Shown here: positions 1 through 12,470 of the stretch, in pieces
How positions within the stretch are numbered: position 1 is the stretch's first letter
How the letters are laid out: every line of letters starts with the position of its first letter
Source of the DNA: Numida meleagris
Taxonomy: Eukaryota > Chordata > Aves > Galliformes > Numididae
Direction of reading: 5' to 3'
Length of the DNA stretch: 64,000 bases
Assembly: GCF_002078875.1 (NCBI RefSeq)
Contig: NC_034410.1
Location: 39,855,532 to 39,919,531 of the forward strand
Made by a program: the position numbers and the translations under genes
The notes under the pieces: generated by a model
Seen by the model: the letters and a program-made list of their open reading frames with translations, nothing else
What the model was told of the DNA's origin: nothing
Database searches by the model: none

Positions 1-44
1 CTGTACAGGTGAAGAGTGCAACGATGTTCTTATTTTTTCTGCAG
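1..44 (+). CDS. TGFBR2: TGFBR2 exon 3 (human numbering), 3' end only
   Basis: This is the last piece of the receptor ectodomain. In the frame starting at base 2 it reads CTGEECNDVLIFSA plus the first base of a split codon, followed by a good donor (gtgagc at 45-50). The Cys-x4-Cys-Asn-Asp pattern is the end of the three-finger ligand-binding fold of type II TGF-beta receptors; the human counterpart reads CSSDECND. The split codon is completed by AT at 11,674, giving GAT (Asp), and the phase agrees with the human exon 3/4 junction. The exon continues upstream of the window, so its start is unknown. Phase, motif and the next exon agree, so this short fragment is well supported. Confidence 0.9.
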
Positions 45-3000
45 GTGAGCTTAATAATTTACTCTTCATTCCTGGGCTCTGCCTTGCACGTGATACGAAG
101 TCTGACTGTAAATCCAGTGGTCTTTGGAATTGCATTTTGTGGAGGAAAACTTCCATGCGACTGGAGACTTTCCGATAGTCTGCTCAACACATTGCACTAG
201 AAAGTCACTTGAATGATAAGAACAAGGTGCTCAGAATTGTGCCATTGACACACCCAAATGCAACATGTTATGAAACACAAAGAAAATACTTAACATCTAG
301 CTTCTTCTAGAAGTTTTATTGTCTTAATGTAACATCTTTCTATAGCGGTACTATTGAGTAATTTGATAGGATCCGAATTTAAAGACAGCTCCTCTGTGGT
401 GACTGCCTTTCTCCACTTCCCTTGTTCTGTGTTGGACTTATGTGAAGAAGCACAGTTTCCATCACTGTTGGATATGCTACCTTATGCTTACTACAGTACA
501 AAGTAACGTACGCATGAGTGGCTTTTCACCCTTCTTCCCAGCCTTTCAGGAAGTCTGTACAGTTAAGGCCAGATGTGCCAAGAGGTAGCTAGAAGGTCTT
601 TGCCCACATTGGCCCAGGTTGTCAGTGTCTGGTGCTACCTTCTCACCTCTTCCTCATCTCTTCCCCAGGCTTAACCAAAAGCCAGACAGCCTGACTGCTG
701 ATCCCTGGCAGTCTGGGCAACTGTTGGTCAGGTGGGCTTTGAAGGATTTGAGGCAAATATTGATATTAATCTGGACATATTTGTAGACCCAGGACCTAAT
801 TGTATCAGATTGCCTTGACTGAATCAAAGAGAACGTGTTCGCACTGAAAAGACCTTGCTTTGTGTAAACTGTTTAGAGTTTTTGTACAAAGCTGGCCTCA
901 CCCTTGTGGATTTTGGCTAATTTGTTAAAAATTACTCATACTCTAACTGTTTCTCCTGGAGCCGTATGAGCTGAATGTAATCACTCTGACAAATGCGTAT
1001 CTTGTGTGTGTTTGCAAAAAACATTCCGTAAATTCAGCACCAACTGCTTTCATTCCCATCTATTCTGAAGCTGTTCCTCACGCTTCCAGATCAACCTAAA
1101 AGGCTCTGTAGTGTAAATGAAAGGAAAACCTTACCTTTTTCATCCTAATTCCTTTCACTCTTTGTAGTGAAGGTTTTCCTTCTGTGTCATGTGCTGTGGC
1201 TCATGAAAGCTGTGCCCTGCATTCGCATGTAGAAAGGGAATAACTGCATATAAAAATTAAAGTAGTGCAAAACTTCAGTTTGTAGCATTTCCAGTTCATT
1301 CGCAAACACAAGCATTAGCTCCAGTTGGGAGGGGGGAGAGTTGAGGCTTTGTCATTCCTTTTTTATTGTTGTGGATTAGTGTTTCTTTTAAATGAAAACA
1401 GCCCCTTTGGGTTGCTTGCCTGGTTAGCCATGGCAGGAAGACAAACGATTTTTACAGTATCAGACATGCGGTTTCCTGTCTGTGTTTAACTTTGAGCAGA
1501 ACATCACAGCCAGCTGGTCCGTGGCTCCTCCAGACAACTAGATAATAGCCTGTAATAATTTTGCCTTTGGAATGACTGTCATCCAGATCTATTCTGTACA
1601 TTGTTCTTGCATTTTTTTTGTCTCGATATTTCTTGTACATCACAGTAAGAATTTTTGCACTGTTTTTGTACACCTTACAGCTTTAATGAGTGGACGAAAG
1701 CTGCTCTAAGAAAGCCTTGAAATACTTGACCTATGTAGTGACTGCTCATTTCTTAGCAGAAACTGGAACAATAAAAAAGGAGTGTACTCTTTCACCTCAT
1801 AATCACAGCCTTTCCTTTCAATCTGTTCCTATAAAAGATCAGCACTGTAGCTCTTCTTCCTCCTGGATATACACTTAAGACAAACCAGATATATTTTGTT
1901 CCTGGTGTTCATGAGGTAAGAAAGAAAATTGCTAGTAAGGCAATAAGTTCTAGTTTCCACCAGAGGTTAGTCACTACATTCCAGTGATTCACCACTGAGC
2001 TGGTATTGCTTGTAGAAGATCTGATTTATGGCACTGTTGACTTGTATCAGTCTTGACTGCAAAGGGTAAACCTCCTGACTCTGTTTTTAGACACAAACAT
2101 CTGAAGCTTTTGGGTAGTGGGAGGTATTGTGACTCACTGAAGTGTGACTTTAGAAATGTTTGAAGTGGTTAGATCCAAATCAAATGGCTGTCTTTTGTAT
2201 GGACTTTTGTTTAAATTGTCAATCTGCAAAATAAACAAGGCACAGTCAGACATGTGCCTTAAGATGCCTGTAGTTCTGCTGTGTCAGAGGGCTTCTGGCC
2301 CTGATGCTGATCCCTGGCATTTCAGGCCACAGGCAGTTGGTGAAAGATATTGTGCACAGAACCAATCCAAACAGTATGCTGCGGTTCTTGGAGAAATAAT
2401 GTTTGGGAGACAGGTAACCACTGCAAATCTGACTACCTGGTGTTTTCTTTTTAATTCCTCTCTCTTTTACCAAACAAAATAGTGGGTGCCTGGCAAACAA
2501 CTTACACCATTGTGGTGGAAAAATGTTTCTCACAGCAAAACTGCATGCCAGTCAGTTTTTAATTATTATTTATTCAGATGTCTAATGTCAGTGTTAGCAG
2601 AAGGCAAAGCCAAGGAGCAAAAACACTGGAAAAGCTCAGCCAAGGAAGGGAAGAAAAGGCCCCTGCTGGCAAGGGAGAAGTTGACAGGTTGGCTAGGCGG
2701 AAGACAGGGACCTTGTCATGCTGTCTTGGAAAAGATGAGCACAAGACTGGACTACAAGGGCTTTTTTCTCTCTGATGTCTAGTTGTGTGTGGTGGATCTC
2801 CTGCACAAAAAATTTTGTGTTGGCTTCTTACACTGGTCTGTCTCTAGCTGTTTGCACAGTTTCAGGCGTCCCTTGGTGTTTGGTCAGCTTTGCTCCTCAG
2901 CATTCTTTCACTACACCATCTTCCAGCCAGTGTGAGTATGACAAATCCGTAAAGGTTTTCTTAATAAGCAGTCACAAACTATTTGTCTGAAGACAAGGCT

Positions 3001-5586
3001 ACCCAAAGGAATAGGACTCTTCTCCTTCCAGCCTTTGTGATGTATTCTTCATGGGCAGAGAGGACCAGGCACTCTCTCTGTAGCCAAGGATTTGAGATGC
3101 CTGTACACTGTGCAGTGCATGACCTACGTGTGTGCAGTGCAGCATCTTCCTATCATGTAGGCTCATTCATCTGCCTATAAAAGAGTGACCCAGCACTGGA
3201 GACTGCAGACAGAAAAATGAATCCTTTAAATCACGTGTGTATACTGTTTCATCATATATACTGTTATCCCAGGAATCAAGTTCAAACCCAAGCAAAAATG
3301 CAGAGATTTAGAGAAGCATGTCAGATCTTTAGCCCATCTCAGTTTTGTTTAAAAATATTTCCTTCTGATAATTTGCTCCATGATCATTTTTCATCCTGCC
3401 TGTTATGCTGTGCTGTACAGATATCCTTGCATTTTGCAGCTGACATTCAGGTAGACTGTTAGTTCCTTAGTGACTGCCAGGTGAGGTCTTTACTTGGGCA
3501 TTCTCACTGCACTTTACCATAATATGGGATAAACTTTTAGCAGCAGTGATGTATACAAGTTTTAAAGATTATCTGAATTATCCGAATAGTTGCACTAAAA
3601 TAGCAAAACTTCAGTGATAGAGATGACTGATGGGTCAATAAGAATTCGTGACAATAATGAAGCTAACTTGGGAGATGTGGCAGAGGAGAGGAAGATGTGC
3701 TGATAACAATCTTCATATAGATCATAGTTTTCCTTAGTCGTTAATTGAGAGTATAAGAGATATAAGTATGTGATTAATCAACTGTGGCTGAGTCATTTGC
3801 CTGGACAAATTACAGCATTTAGATAATCAGTGTGTCATGTTGCAGTTGCTCACTGTATATGGATGTTACCTGGGAGACCTGATGTTTCTGCTACCTGAAT
3901 GGTCGCAAGCATGCATGCATAGTGCTTGTCCAGCATTTCGGTTGCAGGAGATATTGATATGTTTTAGAATTTCCTTTACTTGATATCTCTCGCTTGTCTC
4001 TAACATGTTGCCCCTGTCTTTTCCTTTCTTTCTCTCCTTTTCCTCTCCCTGCTAGACTCAGAGCTTTAGATTTTAATTGACCACATAGGAGGATGTCAGA
4101 CTTAAGAGCATAATTAAGACCTGTGCACAAACAGCCACCAGGCCATAAATACTCATGTGATGAATTTTCCAGTGCTCAAGGAACAGCAGAAGGGACATGA
4201 TTACAGCTGAACTGCTTGCAAGTGGATTTTAACAAAGGCTTTCATTAATCTGTTTTTCTGTTATCCAACTAACATGTTGAGAAGTAACTGTCTTCCAGCT
4301 GCCCCATAAAAGAGGTCAGTAGCGTTACATAATGTTGCACAGAGCTCCTCACTGCTTGTATATTGGCATTGTTCTCAATGTTTCCTCTTAGTATTTGCAG
4401 CCACAGAGTCCCACCCAAAGCTTGCAGCTGTATGCAACCAAAGGAGAGGCTGTCTAATACTGAATGTGTGATTCTTGTAGTGGAATAGAAAGGAAACACA
4501 ACAGAAAGAGGCAAAAGAAGCCAAAATATTGTTTTGCTCTGTTTTCTTTATATTGTTTGCTTCGTAGGAAAATAAGCATGCGGAGCTCAGATACAAATTT
4601 GCATAACAACAAACTAGGCAGTGCTCTTCAAGCCTGGTTGGTATATTTGTTACAATTTGCATCACTTGAGAGCTTAATAAGTGTGGGAATGTGGCCAACC
4701 TTTTATCAGGTTGTCATGGTAGAGACTTTAATAATTACAGACAGAAACAAACTGTAACTAACACTGGCAACATAATATTTTGGGAAAGGTTGGAAGGTTG
4801 AAACTCAGGCTGAGAATAAAAATAGTGGTTAATGTGTGGCATATGTTGGAACATATTGAAGCTGGAGAGATTGATTTGTTCCAGAAAACCACCAGCGAAC
4901 AGCGGCAGACGCAGTGCTGTGTAACTGAGGCATGTATCACAGAAACTTGGTCACATCATGTAAAGTTAGAACATGTCAGTTTTCATATTCCTGAGTAGGA
5001 AGGCTCAGCTACGAAGTCAAAATCCATGACAGATGTTGTGTACACAGAGTTGAGTGACCTGGTAGAACAAGAGATAAGAGAATGCATTGAGGGGTGGGTG
5101 CTGTGTCAGCAAACCAATGAATTATACTTTTTAGACAGCATTGAGGGAATAAAACAGCAGCAGACTATTTGTTCTGTGTTAGAACTTAAAAGTTTCTTAC
5201 ACTTTCCTGAGTACTGAATAGTATACTTGGTAGTCAGTTGAAAAATGAAGTTCTGCTTACAATAGCTAAAATAGCCATTTCATCATCACTGCCCAGCCTT
5301 TACACTCAGGTTGGCCATCCAGAGGTAACCTGAGTTGCCTGCCACCCATCCCCATGACATAACTGAGATGCAACTGTTAGATGCATATGCATGACTCTTC
5401 CAACATGTAATTAGGTCATCTAATTGGAAGTTCTCCTCGGACATAACAGAGATGTCTGAGTCCTGATCAAGGGTAGTCAGTGCTGAGGGCAAAGCTTCTG
5501 GTCACCAAGGGAGAGCAGTAGTGAGTGTGTCACAGCTCTTCCAAATTGCTCATACTGTTGCCTTACTTACATCTCTGGAAAAGATG

Positions 5587-5850
5587 TGGTGGCACTGGGT
5601 AATGGCCTCAAGCTGTGCCAGGGGAGGTTTAGGTTGGATATTACGAAAAATTTCTTCTCAGAACGAGTGGTGAGGTATTTGGAAAAGACTGTCAAGGGAG
5701 GTGGTGGAGTCACCATTCCTGGAGGTGTTCAAGAAGCGTATGGATGTAGCACTGAGGGACATGGTTAGTAAGCATGTTGAGGATAGGTTGGCAGTTGGTC
5801 TAGATGATCTTAGAGGTCTTTTCCAATTTTAATGATTCTGTGATTCTATA
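5587..5850 (+). mobile_element. CR1 LINE 3' fragment
   Basis: The 3' end of a chicken-repeat-1 element in sense orientation. It has the typical run of CR1 phrases: a GGTAATGGCCTCAAG block, a degenerate TTTCTTCTCAGAA block, the GGTGGTGGAGTCACCATTCC block, GGAGGTGTTCAAG, then TAGATGATCTTAGAGGTC and a TGATTCTGTGATTCTAT terminus. CR1 copies are usually truncated at the 5' end by incomplete reverse transcription and end in short ATTCTATG repeats instead of poly(A). The copy is diverged and carries no usable reading frame. The left boundary is approximate. Confidence 0.85.
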
Positions 5851-6257
5851 AAGTGCTGTGAGGGCTGGGCCCAATTCACCAGCCAAATGCTGACTGCTGT
5901 GTTGATGTTCAGACTAGTGAGTAGCCAAAAGGTCAAGGGAATGAGTTCTCACACCTTCGAGCAAACATCCTCGGCCCCCAGATTCTGAGCTATGAGGATG
6001 CCAGTGCTTCAGAAGCTCAGCTGTAGAAGCAGGCTCTAGAGATGGCTGTACCCTGTCACTTCCACTATTGTTGAGCCCATGCAGAAGGACAGGTATGCCT
6101 GACAACTACCAGTGCTCATACCTCTTCAGAAGGCTGCTTCAGCAGATCCTGTCACTGGGCTTTCAGATGCCCTGACAATATCCTCTTTAGGCTAAATATG
6201 AAAACACACATCTCAAATACGAACTACTGCCCTTTACAGTCTTGGTTTACCTAGTAC

Positions 6258-6298
6258 AAAAAAAAATAAAAAATAAAAAATAAAAAAATAAAAAAAAA
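6258..6298. repeat. A-rich simple repeat, (A)nT type
   Basis: A 41-base stretch containing only A with isolated T residues at intervals of five to eight bases. It resembles a decayed poly(A) tract or an AAATAAA-type microsatellite and is probably length-polymorphic. No retroposon body is recognisable directly upstream. Confidence 0.85.
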
Positions 6299-6568
6299 TC
6301 TTGTCAAATTCCGTAACTGGCTTTAGGAATTTAACTTTCAGGAAAGTCTACAAAAGATGCCAAGGTTTATTTTACTCTGAATAGCAACGTAGAGTCTGCT
6401 TTGGTTTTAAAATCTAGTAAGCTACATCTTCTGCCATCACATGGTTCAGTATAGAGAGGAAGGGATGGAACTGATTTTCTGCCCCACAAAACTATGAAGT
6501 TTTAAAAAATTTCTTTGTCTCCAGCAGGGATGGAAAATGAAAATGTTTCCAGGAAACTGTCAAGATTT

Positions 6569-6587
6569 AAAAAAAAAAAAAAAAAAA
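6569..6587. repeat. poly(A) run of 19
   Basis: An uninterrupted run of 19 A residues within TGFBR2 intron 3. It is a mononucleotide microsatellite with no clear element attached. Confidence 0.85.
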
Positions 6588-9500
6588 TGCAGGTTAGTTT
6601 GAAGTGCAGCATTTGAGTTTGATTATTTCCCAGTATTTTGTGTTGGAATTAACCACTTTTCACAGAGGAAAAAGCACCCCCTTCCCAATAAAAACAATTT
6701 TAAAAAAATACCCCATCTACCCACTACACAAAGCTCAAAAAACAATGCTCGTAAAATTAGCAGAAGTTTCTAAATACAAAAGTTGGATCAACTTGCAGAC
6801 CACTTTCATTCACAAGCCACAGGTTTCAGAGAAAAGTGCAGGAATGTCTTGTCTAATGGAGTTTCTGTTTTGATAACCAACATTTCCCAATTTAAATGTT
6901 TTACTGAAAGATTTCTGAGCCATTTTAATTCTAAAAAGACCTAAATCAGGAAGAAACATGAGACAATAAGCTACTGAATTTCACTATCACTTGAGGATTC
7001 CTCTGTAAAATAAGTTACCACAAGCAGCTGCTCAGAGTCTGTGAAACTTCGTTTCAATGAAAATAAAATATTTTATGGGATTAGTTTTCATCCAGGAAGT
7101 AGCACTAAAGAGATGGGCAGACCTCTTTATTTTATTACCTAGGGTTTTGCCCAGAAGTCAGTAAGCGCATAAGATTCAAAATCACGTTTTGCCTGATTCA
7201 AACTTATCAGAGATGGAAAGTTCCTCCCTGAATCAAACAGAGCAGAACTTGAACTTGGAGCTCCCTAGCCCAGACTGGTCCCCTCACTGATGGAGATTCA
7301 GTGCTCACGTGTCTTGCCAAACTGCAGCATTTGAACAGAATTCTGTTTATGCAAAACATTCAAAAAGTGTTAGTTTTCATTCCAGTGTGGAATTGAAACC
7401 AAACTCTGAAACCTCAGACTTGCTGCAAAACGGAGTTGTCCTTCAGTCAACTCAAAGGGCTGCTTTGTGTCTCAGGAGCTTGCAAAATAACTGGATCACA
7501 GGCCACCTTCTGGGTCCAGATTTTGTGACTGTGTGTTTCTGAAGGTTTTTAAAGCATTAGACAAGCTTGCAATCCATCAGTATTGATATGTCTAGCCTCA
7601 GTTCTGCTGGTATGGAATATATTCTTGCCCTGCTACGTGGCATTGACTAGCAGATGAATAGGCAGCAACTTCAGAAACAACACAAGCAGTAACAGCTTTG
7701 AAGTAGTTCTGTCAGTAACAACTGTGCACTTGTGCTGCCCTGTGCATTAGAGCATGGGTCCCAGTTTTATTGACATTGTTTTATCTCTTGTTTCCAAAGT
7801 TCAATGACACCAAGGTCAATCATAGACATCACGTCCAACCTAAAATAATTTACGGGCAACCAATGTTGTGCCTTGAAGACTTTTGACTGAATGCCATTTC
7901 CGTTCTCCTTGGCACCTGAGTCCTATTCCCTAAGGGCTTAGGTAGTGCTAAGGGTTGTGCAGATGGCTTGTGCTCAATTTAAACCGCACACAGGAAGCTT
8001 TCTTTTAGCGAGACTTCTCTATTGTTATGCTATATTAATAGGCTCTTTTGAAGCTTGAGAAAGAGCTGATCTGCTTGAATGATAGTTCTGGGTGGGGAAA
8101 GTTATTTAGGAGCATGTTGGCAAAACCTGAAAGGCTGTTTTATTTAACCATTTCCTTGCCTGCTTGTTCAGTCAGTCTTTGCTCATAACAGTGCCCAGAA
8201 AGAGGGAGCTGCACTCCCATTTTTGAAATTATGGGGTTTGAGTCATAGGTATTTATTTATAAGCAATGAACATGTTTATTCTTAGATTCCTGCAGTCAAG
8301 CCAGAAAATGTTGGCTAGCCACTATGCAAACATGCAGATATACTCTTCATTTTGATCCTGCCCTGACTTGGTATGCAAATTCAAATCAGAAGTACCTCAA
8401 ACTTAGTTTGTGCTGGAGGGGTTGATTTTGTTTTGCTCATATCAGAAGTCAAAATCAGAGGAGGTACCAGAGGTGCCTTGCTTGGGCTGACCCTCAGTGC
8501 CACCAACTATTCACTGTTGCTGTCACCTTTAATCCTGCTGGCAGGCATCTCTGTCCCCTCCTTCTAAGCCCAGGGTTTTGCATGGCCAGTCCTGAAGCCC
8601 AACTCTCTCTGTTTGGTGCTTGTTCTTGCTCTTCCTAAGCCTTGAGTGGGACTTATCTAGTGTCTTAAAAGCTGAAAATGAGCATAACTCCCTTCTTGCA
8701 CCCTAGGTACAAGATGTGTAGCCATGTGTTTTTTACCCCCTGCCTCCCTACTTCCTCCACAGGACACTACCAAAGTGGATGGGTCACTTTGCAGCAGTGG
8801 TGCAGGATGATACAGTGCTTAGGGGAAGTGCTCAGCTTCTGATTTGATTAATTTTTTTTCATTCTTTTTCAAGTGACATTTGCAACATCAACAGTTTCTA
8901 TCTTCTACCCAGAAATTCCCCTGCACCACAAGCAGAGCTTTCCCTTATGCAAAAAGAGGAAGAGCTGAAGAGTCTGTGAAGTCTGCTAAAGACTTCTCAG
9001 CTGTAGGCCAAGCTAATACAGCCTGCACTCAGACACTGTAGGAGTAACTGGAGACCCTCAGTGTACTCATAACGGTAAAGAAATAGAGACGTACATGAAT
9101 TGATTCTCAATTAGACCTGCAAATGTACCCAACTACTTCAATCTGCCTGATGTCTAATCCATCTCTTTTTTTTTTTCCTCCCTTATTTAGAAAGATATCT
9201 GTATTTCAGATACCTGAGCTGCTTACTGCACCTTTGTGGCAAAGTAGAAGGCCTTAAAGTGTTCTAAAAAGGCATGTTTATCTTTGTTAAAAAGTAGGCC
9301 ACATGATATAGATTGCGGATGACATATTACTTAGTTGCAAGAGCAGAATCCAAACTTTAAGCATTCTTTTCTGTGGCCAAGGGGAGAGAAAAACAATACA
9401 CACAAACAAAGGCAGAACTCTAAATGTTCATCAGAAGTGCTTTATCTGATTTATAGAATTGTGGCCTTCTTGCAGCCGGAACTTGGAAACAGAGCACAAC

Positions 9501-11673
9501 AGTCAATCCTCTTCCAGAGTCCAGAGTTTCCCTAGTGCTTTTAAAAGTAGATTTCCTGAGAGCAAAGAATTCTTGTGAGAGTAAGCAATGTAAATCTTCT
9601 GTTTACTGACACTGACATTGGACTTTCTAAATATATTCCTTCAGTAAAGGCCATTAAAACAAATGTTGAGAGGCAGAAGGGCTGCCTGTAATCTGTGATT
9701 GTACGTATGAGTGTAGACTTGTTACTAACGTTCTGTTACTGGAGGAAATTGCTTCAGAATAAGGATTTGTGGTTTGCATGGGTGTGGAAGAAGGGTTAGG
9801 CTTAAAAAGTTGATTTGCATGAATGAAATAAATTCATGTCTATGTAGGTGAAGCATGGGTGCTGCTAATTAGTGCCATTAAGCTGTGCTAGCTGGGAATG
9901 TTGGTGTTAGAAAGATACTTCCTCTTCCTTGAAATCCTGTGGGAGATGCTAGGATTGAATTACTTGCTCTACTGCTGATTGATGAACCTTTCAAACAGAG
10001 GAAGCACGTCCTGGTTTGGGATTCAGGCCTTCTTCCAAAAAAAGAACATACTCTTCAGATGTCCTGTCACCTGCCTTTGAATAGCTGAGGGCTCCTGCTG
10101 CTTGCCAGCTGTGTTTCCAATGTAAAAGGGATTACAGATGAAACTGAAGGGTCAGAGGTATCACTTACTCTAATTGTAAATTCTTTATCCTCACCCTTCT
10201 CAGCACTGCTCACCTTCTTTTTGAGAGACTTTTCTTGTGCACCACTGAGGGGATCATAGACTTGTGTCTAATGTAGTTAGTGGCAATTTCCCTTCAGAGC
10301 TTATTAGGCTTTTCTTTTTCTTATTGACTTTTTTGGCTCTATACGGAGAACCTGAGCCAGTAACATGGTCATAAGCATCTGCCAATGTTGTGCTGCCAGC
10401 ATTTGCTTAACTTTGGTTGCAGCATCAGTTGTTTTAGTCCATTCACACTAGACTCTCAGGGCTTCTTCCAGTAAGTCCCCTCCACTGCAGAATGATAATG
10501 CAGTACGCTTACTGTATTATAAGAAATACAAGAAACAGGCTAACAAAGTATGTTTTCATGGGTCCAGTCAAATCAGTTTCAGATAAGCATTGACTCTCCT
10601 TTAATGTGTTTTCAGAACAAAACTCTTTTCATTAAAAATGTTTATTTTCCCTAAGACTTAGCTCACTGTGAACTAGAAGGATCATTTCTAGGGTTGTAAG
10701 GGCATCCCTCAGCACTAGAATATGTTCCTCACTGTTCCCAGGACATATCTCTATTCAAAAATATGTCCCTGTTGTCCTTCTATTCCCTATCCATATGTGT
10801 TTCGTCTAAGAATATGTTCACGTATAGGCTGCATCAGCTAAGGTGTTTGGAATGAGCTATCTGCTGTTTTCCAACAGGGTAGCTGGTGTACGGCCAGCAA
10901 GTGACACACACAGGATGTTTTCAGTTACATAAATCCATGCAAAAAGTGCATGGTGAGTGACAGTTCTCAGATATGCCATACATGCCTAATTGTGCCTGCA
11001 GGATTCAAACACCTGTGCAAATGCAGGTGTTGGAATCTGTTGTGGCAGTACTCTTTCACATTTATCAAAGTAAGAGAATGAGTTTTGTTTTTCAGACTTA
11101 TACGCAGGCATATATTTTGTGCTTGAATATTAGCAGGCAGTATTCGTGCATGGACAGGCTTCCTGATGTCTTTATATGGATCTTACTGAGATATATTGGA
11201 TCTGAAATGGTAACTGGACAACTGGGTATTCATATGCTACATTGTCTATTACTTATCCATCCAGTTTTTTCATAGAAAGATTAATGTTTTGTTGTAATCA
11301 CTGGTTAAAGGGGCAGAATATATCACTAAAATAAGTGCAGGAGACTTTGGCTATTGTCTTCAGGAAAGGGAAGATTTTGTCCATAATGTATTAAGAGCTT
11401 GAGAGAAAAACAAACCTATTAAATTACATTAGTTTCTTGTTCATTCTAGTCTGGCTCTCTGTAAAATAATCAGACAGGGAAGTCCTGGTAAGTGAAGGCC
11501 TGTATATAAAACAACATTCTGAGATAAGGAAGTAGTGATGGTTTTTATTACATCGTGTTAGTGGAGGAAATCAAGTAGGGCATGCTGGATAAATGTTATA
11601 GGTTACTGACAACTTCCTGTATACATAAAGCTGTGCTGTCATTTAATGTGTTCCTTCCTTCTGATCTTTACAG

Positions 11674-12470
11674 ATCCCCATAAGCCAGAGGAGAAAGATG
11701 AAATTTCCAAAGTCACAATCATAAGTCTTGTCCCCTTACTGGTGATTTCTGTTGCTGTGATTGTTATCTTTTATGCCTACCGCACTCATAAGAAGAGGAA
11801 GCTCAGCAAGGCCTGGGAGAAGAACGTTAAGCCCAGGAAGCATAAAGACTGCAGTGATGTTTGTGCCATTATGTTGGATGATGACCACTCAGACATCAGC
11901 TCTACCTGTGCCAACAACATCAACCACAACACAGAATTGCTGCCCATTGAGCTGGACATTGTTGTTGGCAAAGGAAGGTTTGCTGAAGTGTATAAAGCCA
12001 AACTGAAGCAAAACACATCTGAGCAGTACGAAACTGTGGCAGTAAAGATCTTCCCCTACGAAGAATATGCCTCCTGGAAAACCGAGAAAGACATTTTTTC
12101 AGATGTAAACCTTAAGCATGAGAACATCCTCCAGTTCTTGACAGCAGAGGAGCGTAAGACAGATCTTGGCAAACAGTATTGGTTGATCACTGCCTTCCAT
12201 GCTAGAGGAAACTTGCAGGAATACCTCACACGACACATTATCAGCTGGGAAGACCTCTGGAAACTGGGAGGGTCCTTGGCCCGAGGGATTGCCCATCTGC
12301 ACAGTGATCACACACCCTGTGGTCGCCCTAAAACCCCTATTGTGCACAGAGACCTAAAGAGTTCCAACATCCTGGTGAAAAATGATTTAACTTGCTGTCT
12401 CTGTGACTTTGGGTTATCCCTGAGGCTGGACCCTTCTCTTTCTGTGGATGACTTGGCCAACAGCGGTCAG
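11674..12470 (+). CDS. TGFBR2: TGFBR2 exon 4: transmembrane segment and kinase N-lobe to activation loop
   Basis: The main exon of the type II TGF-beta receptor, a membrane Ser/Thr kinase that binds TGF-beta and phosphorylates TGFBR1 to start SMAD2/3 signalling. The exon begins with the last two bases of a split Asp codon. A short stalk is followed by a hydrophobic membrane helix (about 11,712-11,780), a basic stop-transfer stretch (RTHKKRK) and a juxtamembrane linker. The kinase starts after [10 protein letters not shown]. It shows the glycine loop VGKGRFAEV (11,964-11,990), catalytic lysine VAVK (codon 12,045-12,047, human K277), catalytic loop HRDLKSSN (from 12,345) and DFG (12,405-12,413). 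It ends in frame at a Gln codon before gtaagt. The length is 797 bases, against about 800 in human. The kinase part is nearly identical to the mammalian protein; the stalk and linker are diverged. Confidence 0.98.

Larger units (their letters stand above)
45..11673 (+). other. TGFBR2: TGFBR2 intron 3
   Basis: An intron of 11.6 kb from the gtgagc donor at 45 to the acceptor tttacag ending at 11,673. No coding exon is supported inside it; open frames are short and have no recognisable domains. It holds a CR1 fragment (5,587-5,850), an AAATAAA-type A-rich repeat (6,258-6,298), a run of 19 A (6,569-6,587), a 12-bp inverted repeat pair (1,121-1,181), and an octamer/homeodomain motif cluster (9,813-9,872). 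The rest is unique, moderately AT-rich DNA in which I see nothing definite. Confidence 0.85.

Noticed and set aside
1452..1673. 73-codon - strand open frame considered as a possible exon
   Set aside because: A VVWRSHGPAG stretch recalled the receptor ectodomain, but the strand is wrong and no cysteine pattern fits.
696..2319. TGCTGATCCCTGGCA present twice (696-710 and 2,305-2,319)
   Set aside because: A shared 15-mer in a 64-kb window is expected by chance, and the flanks do not align well.
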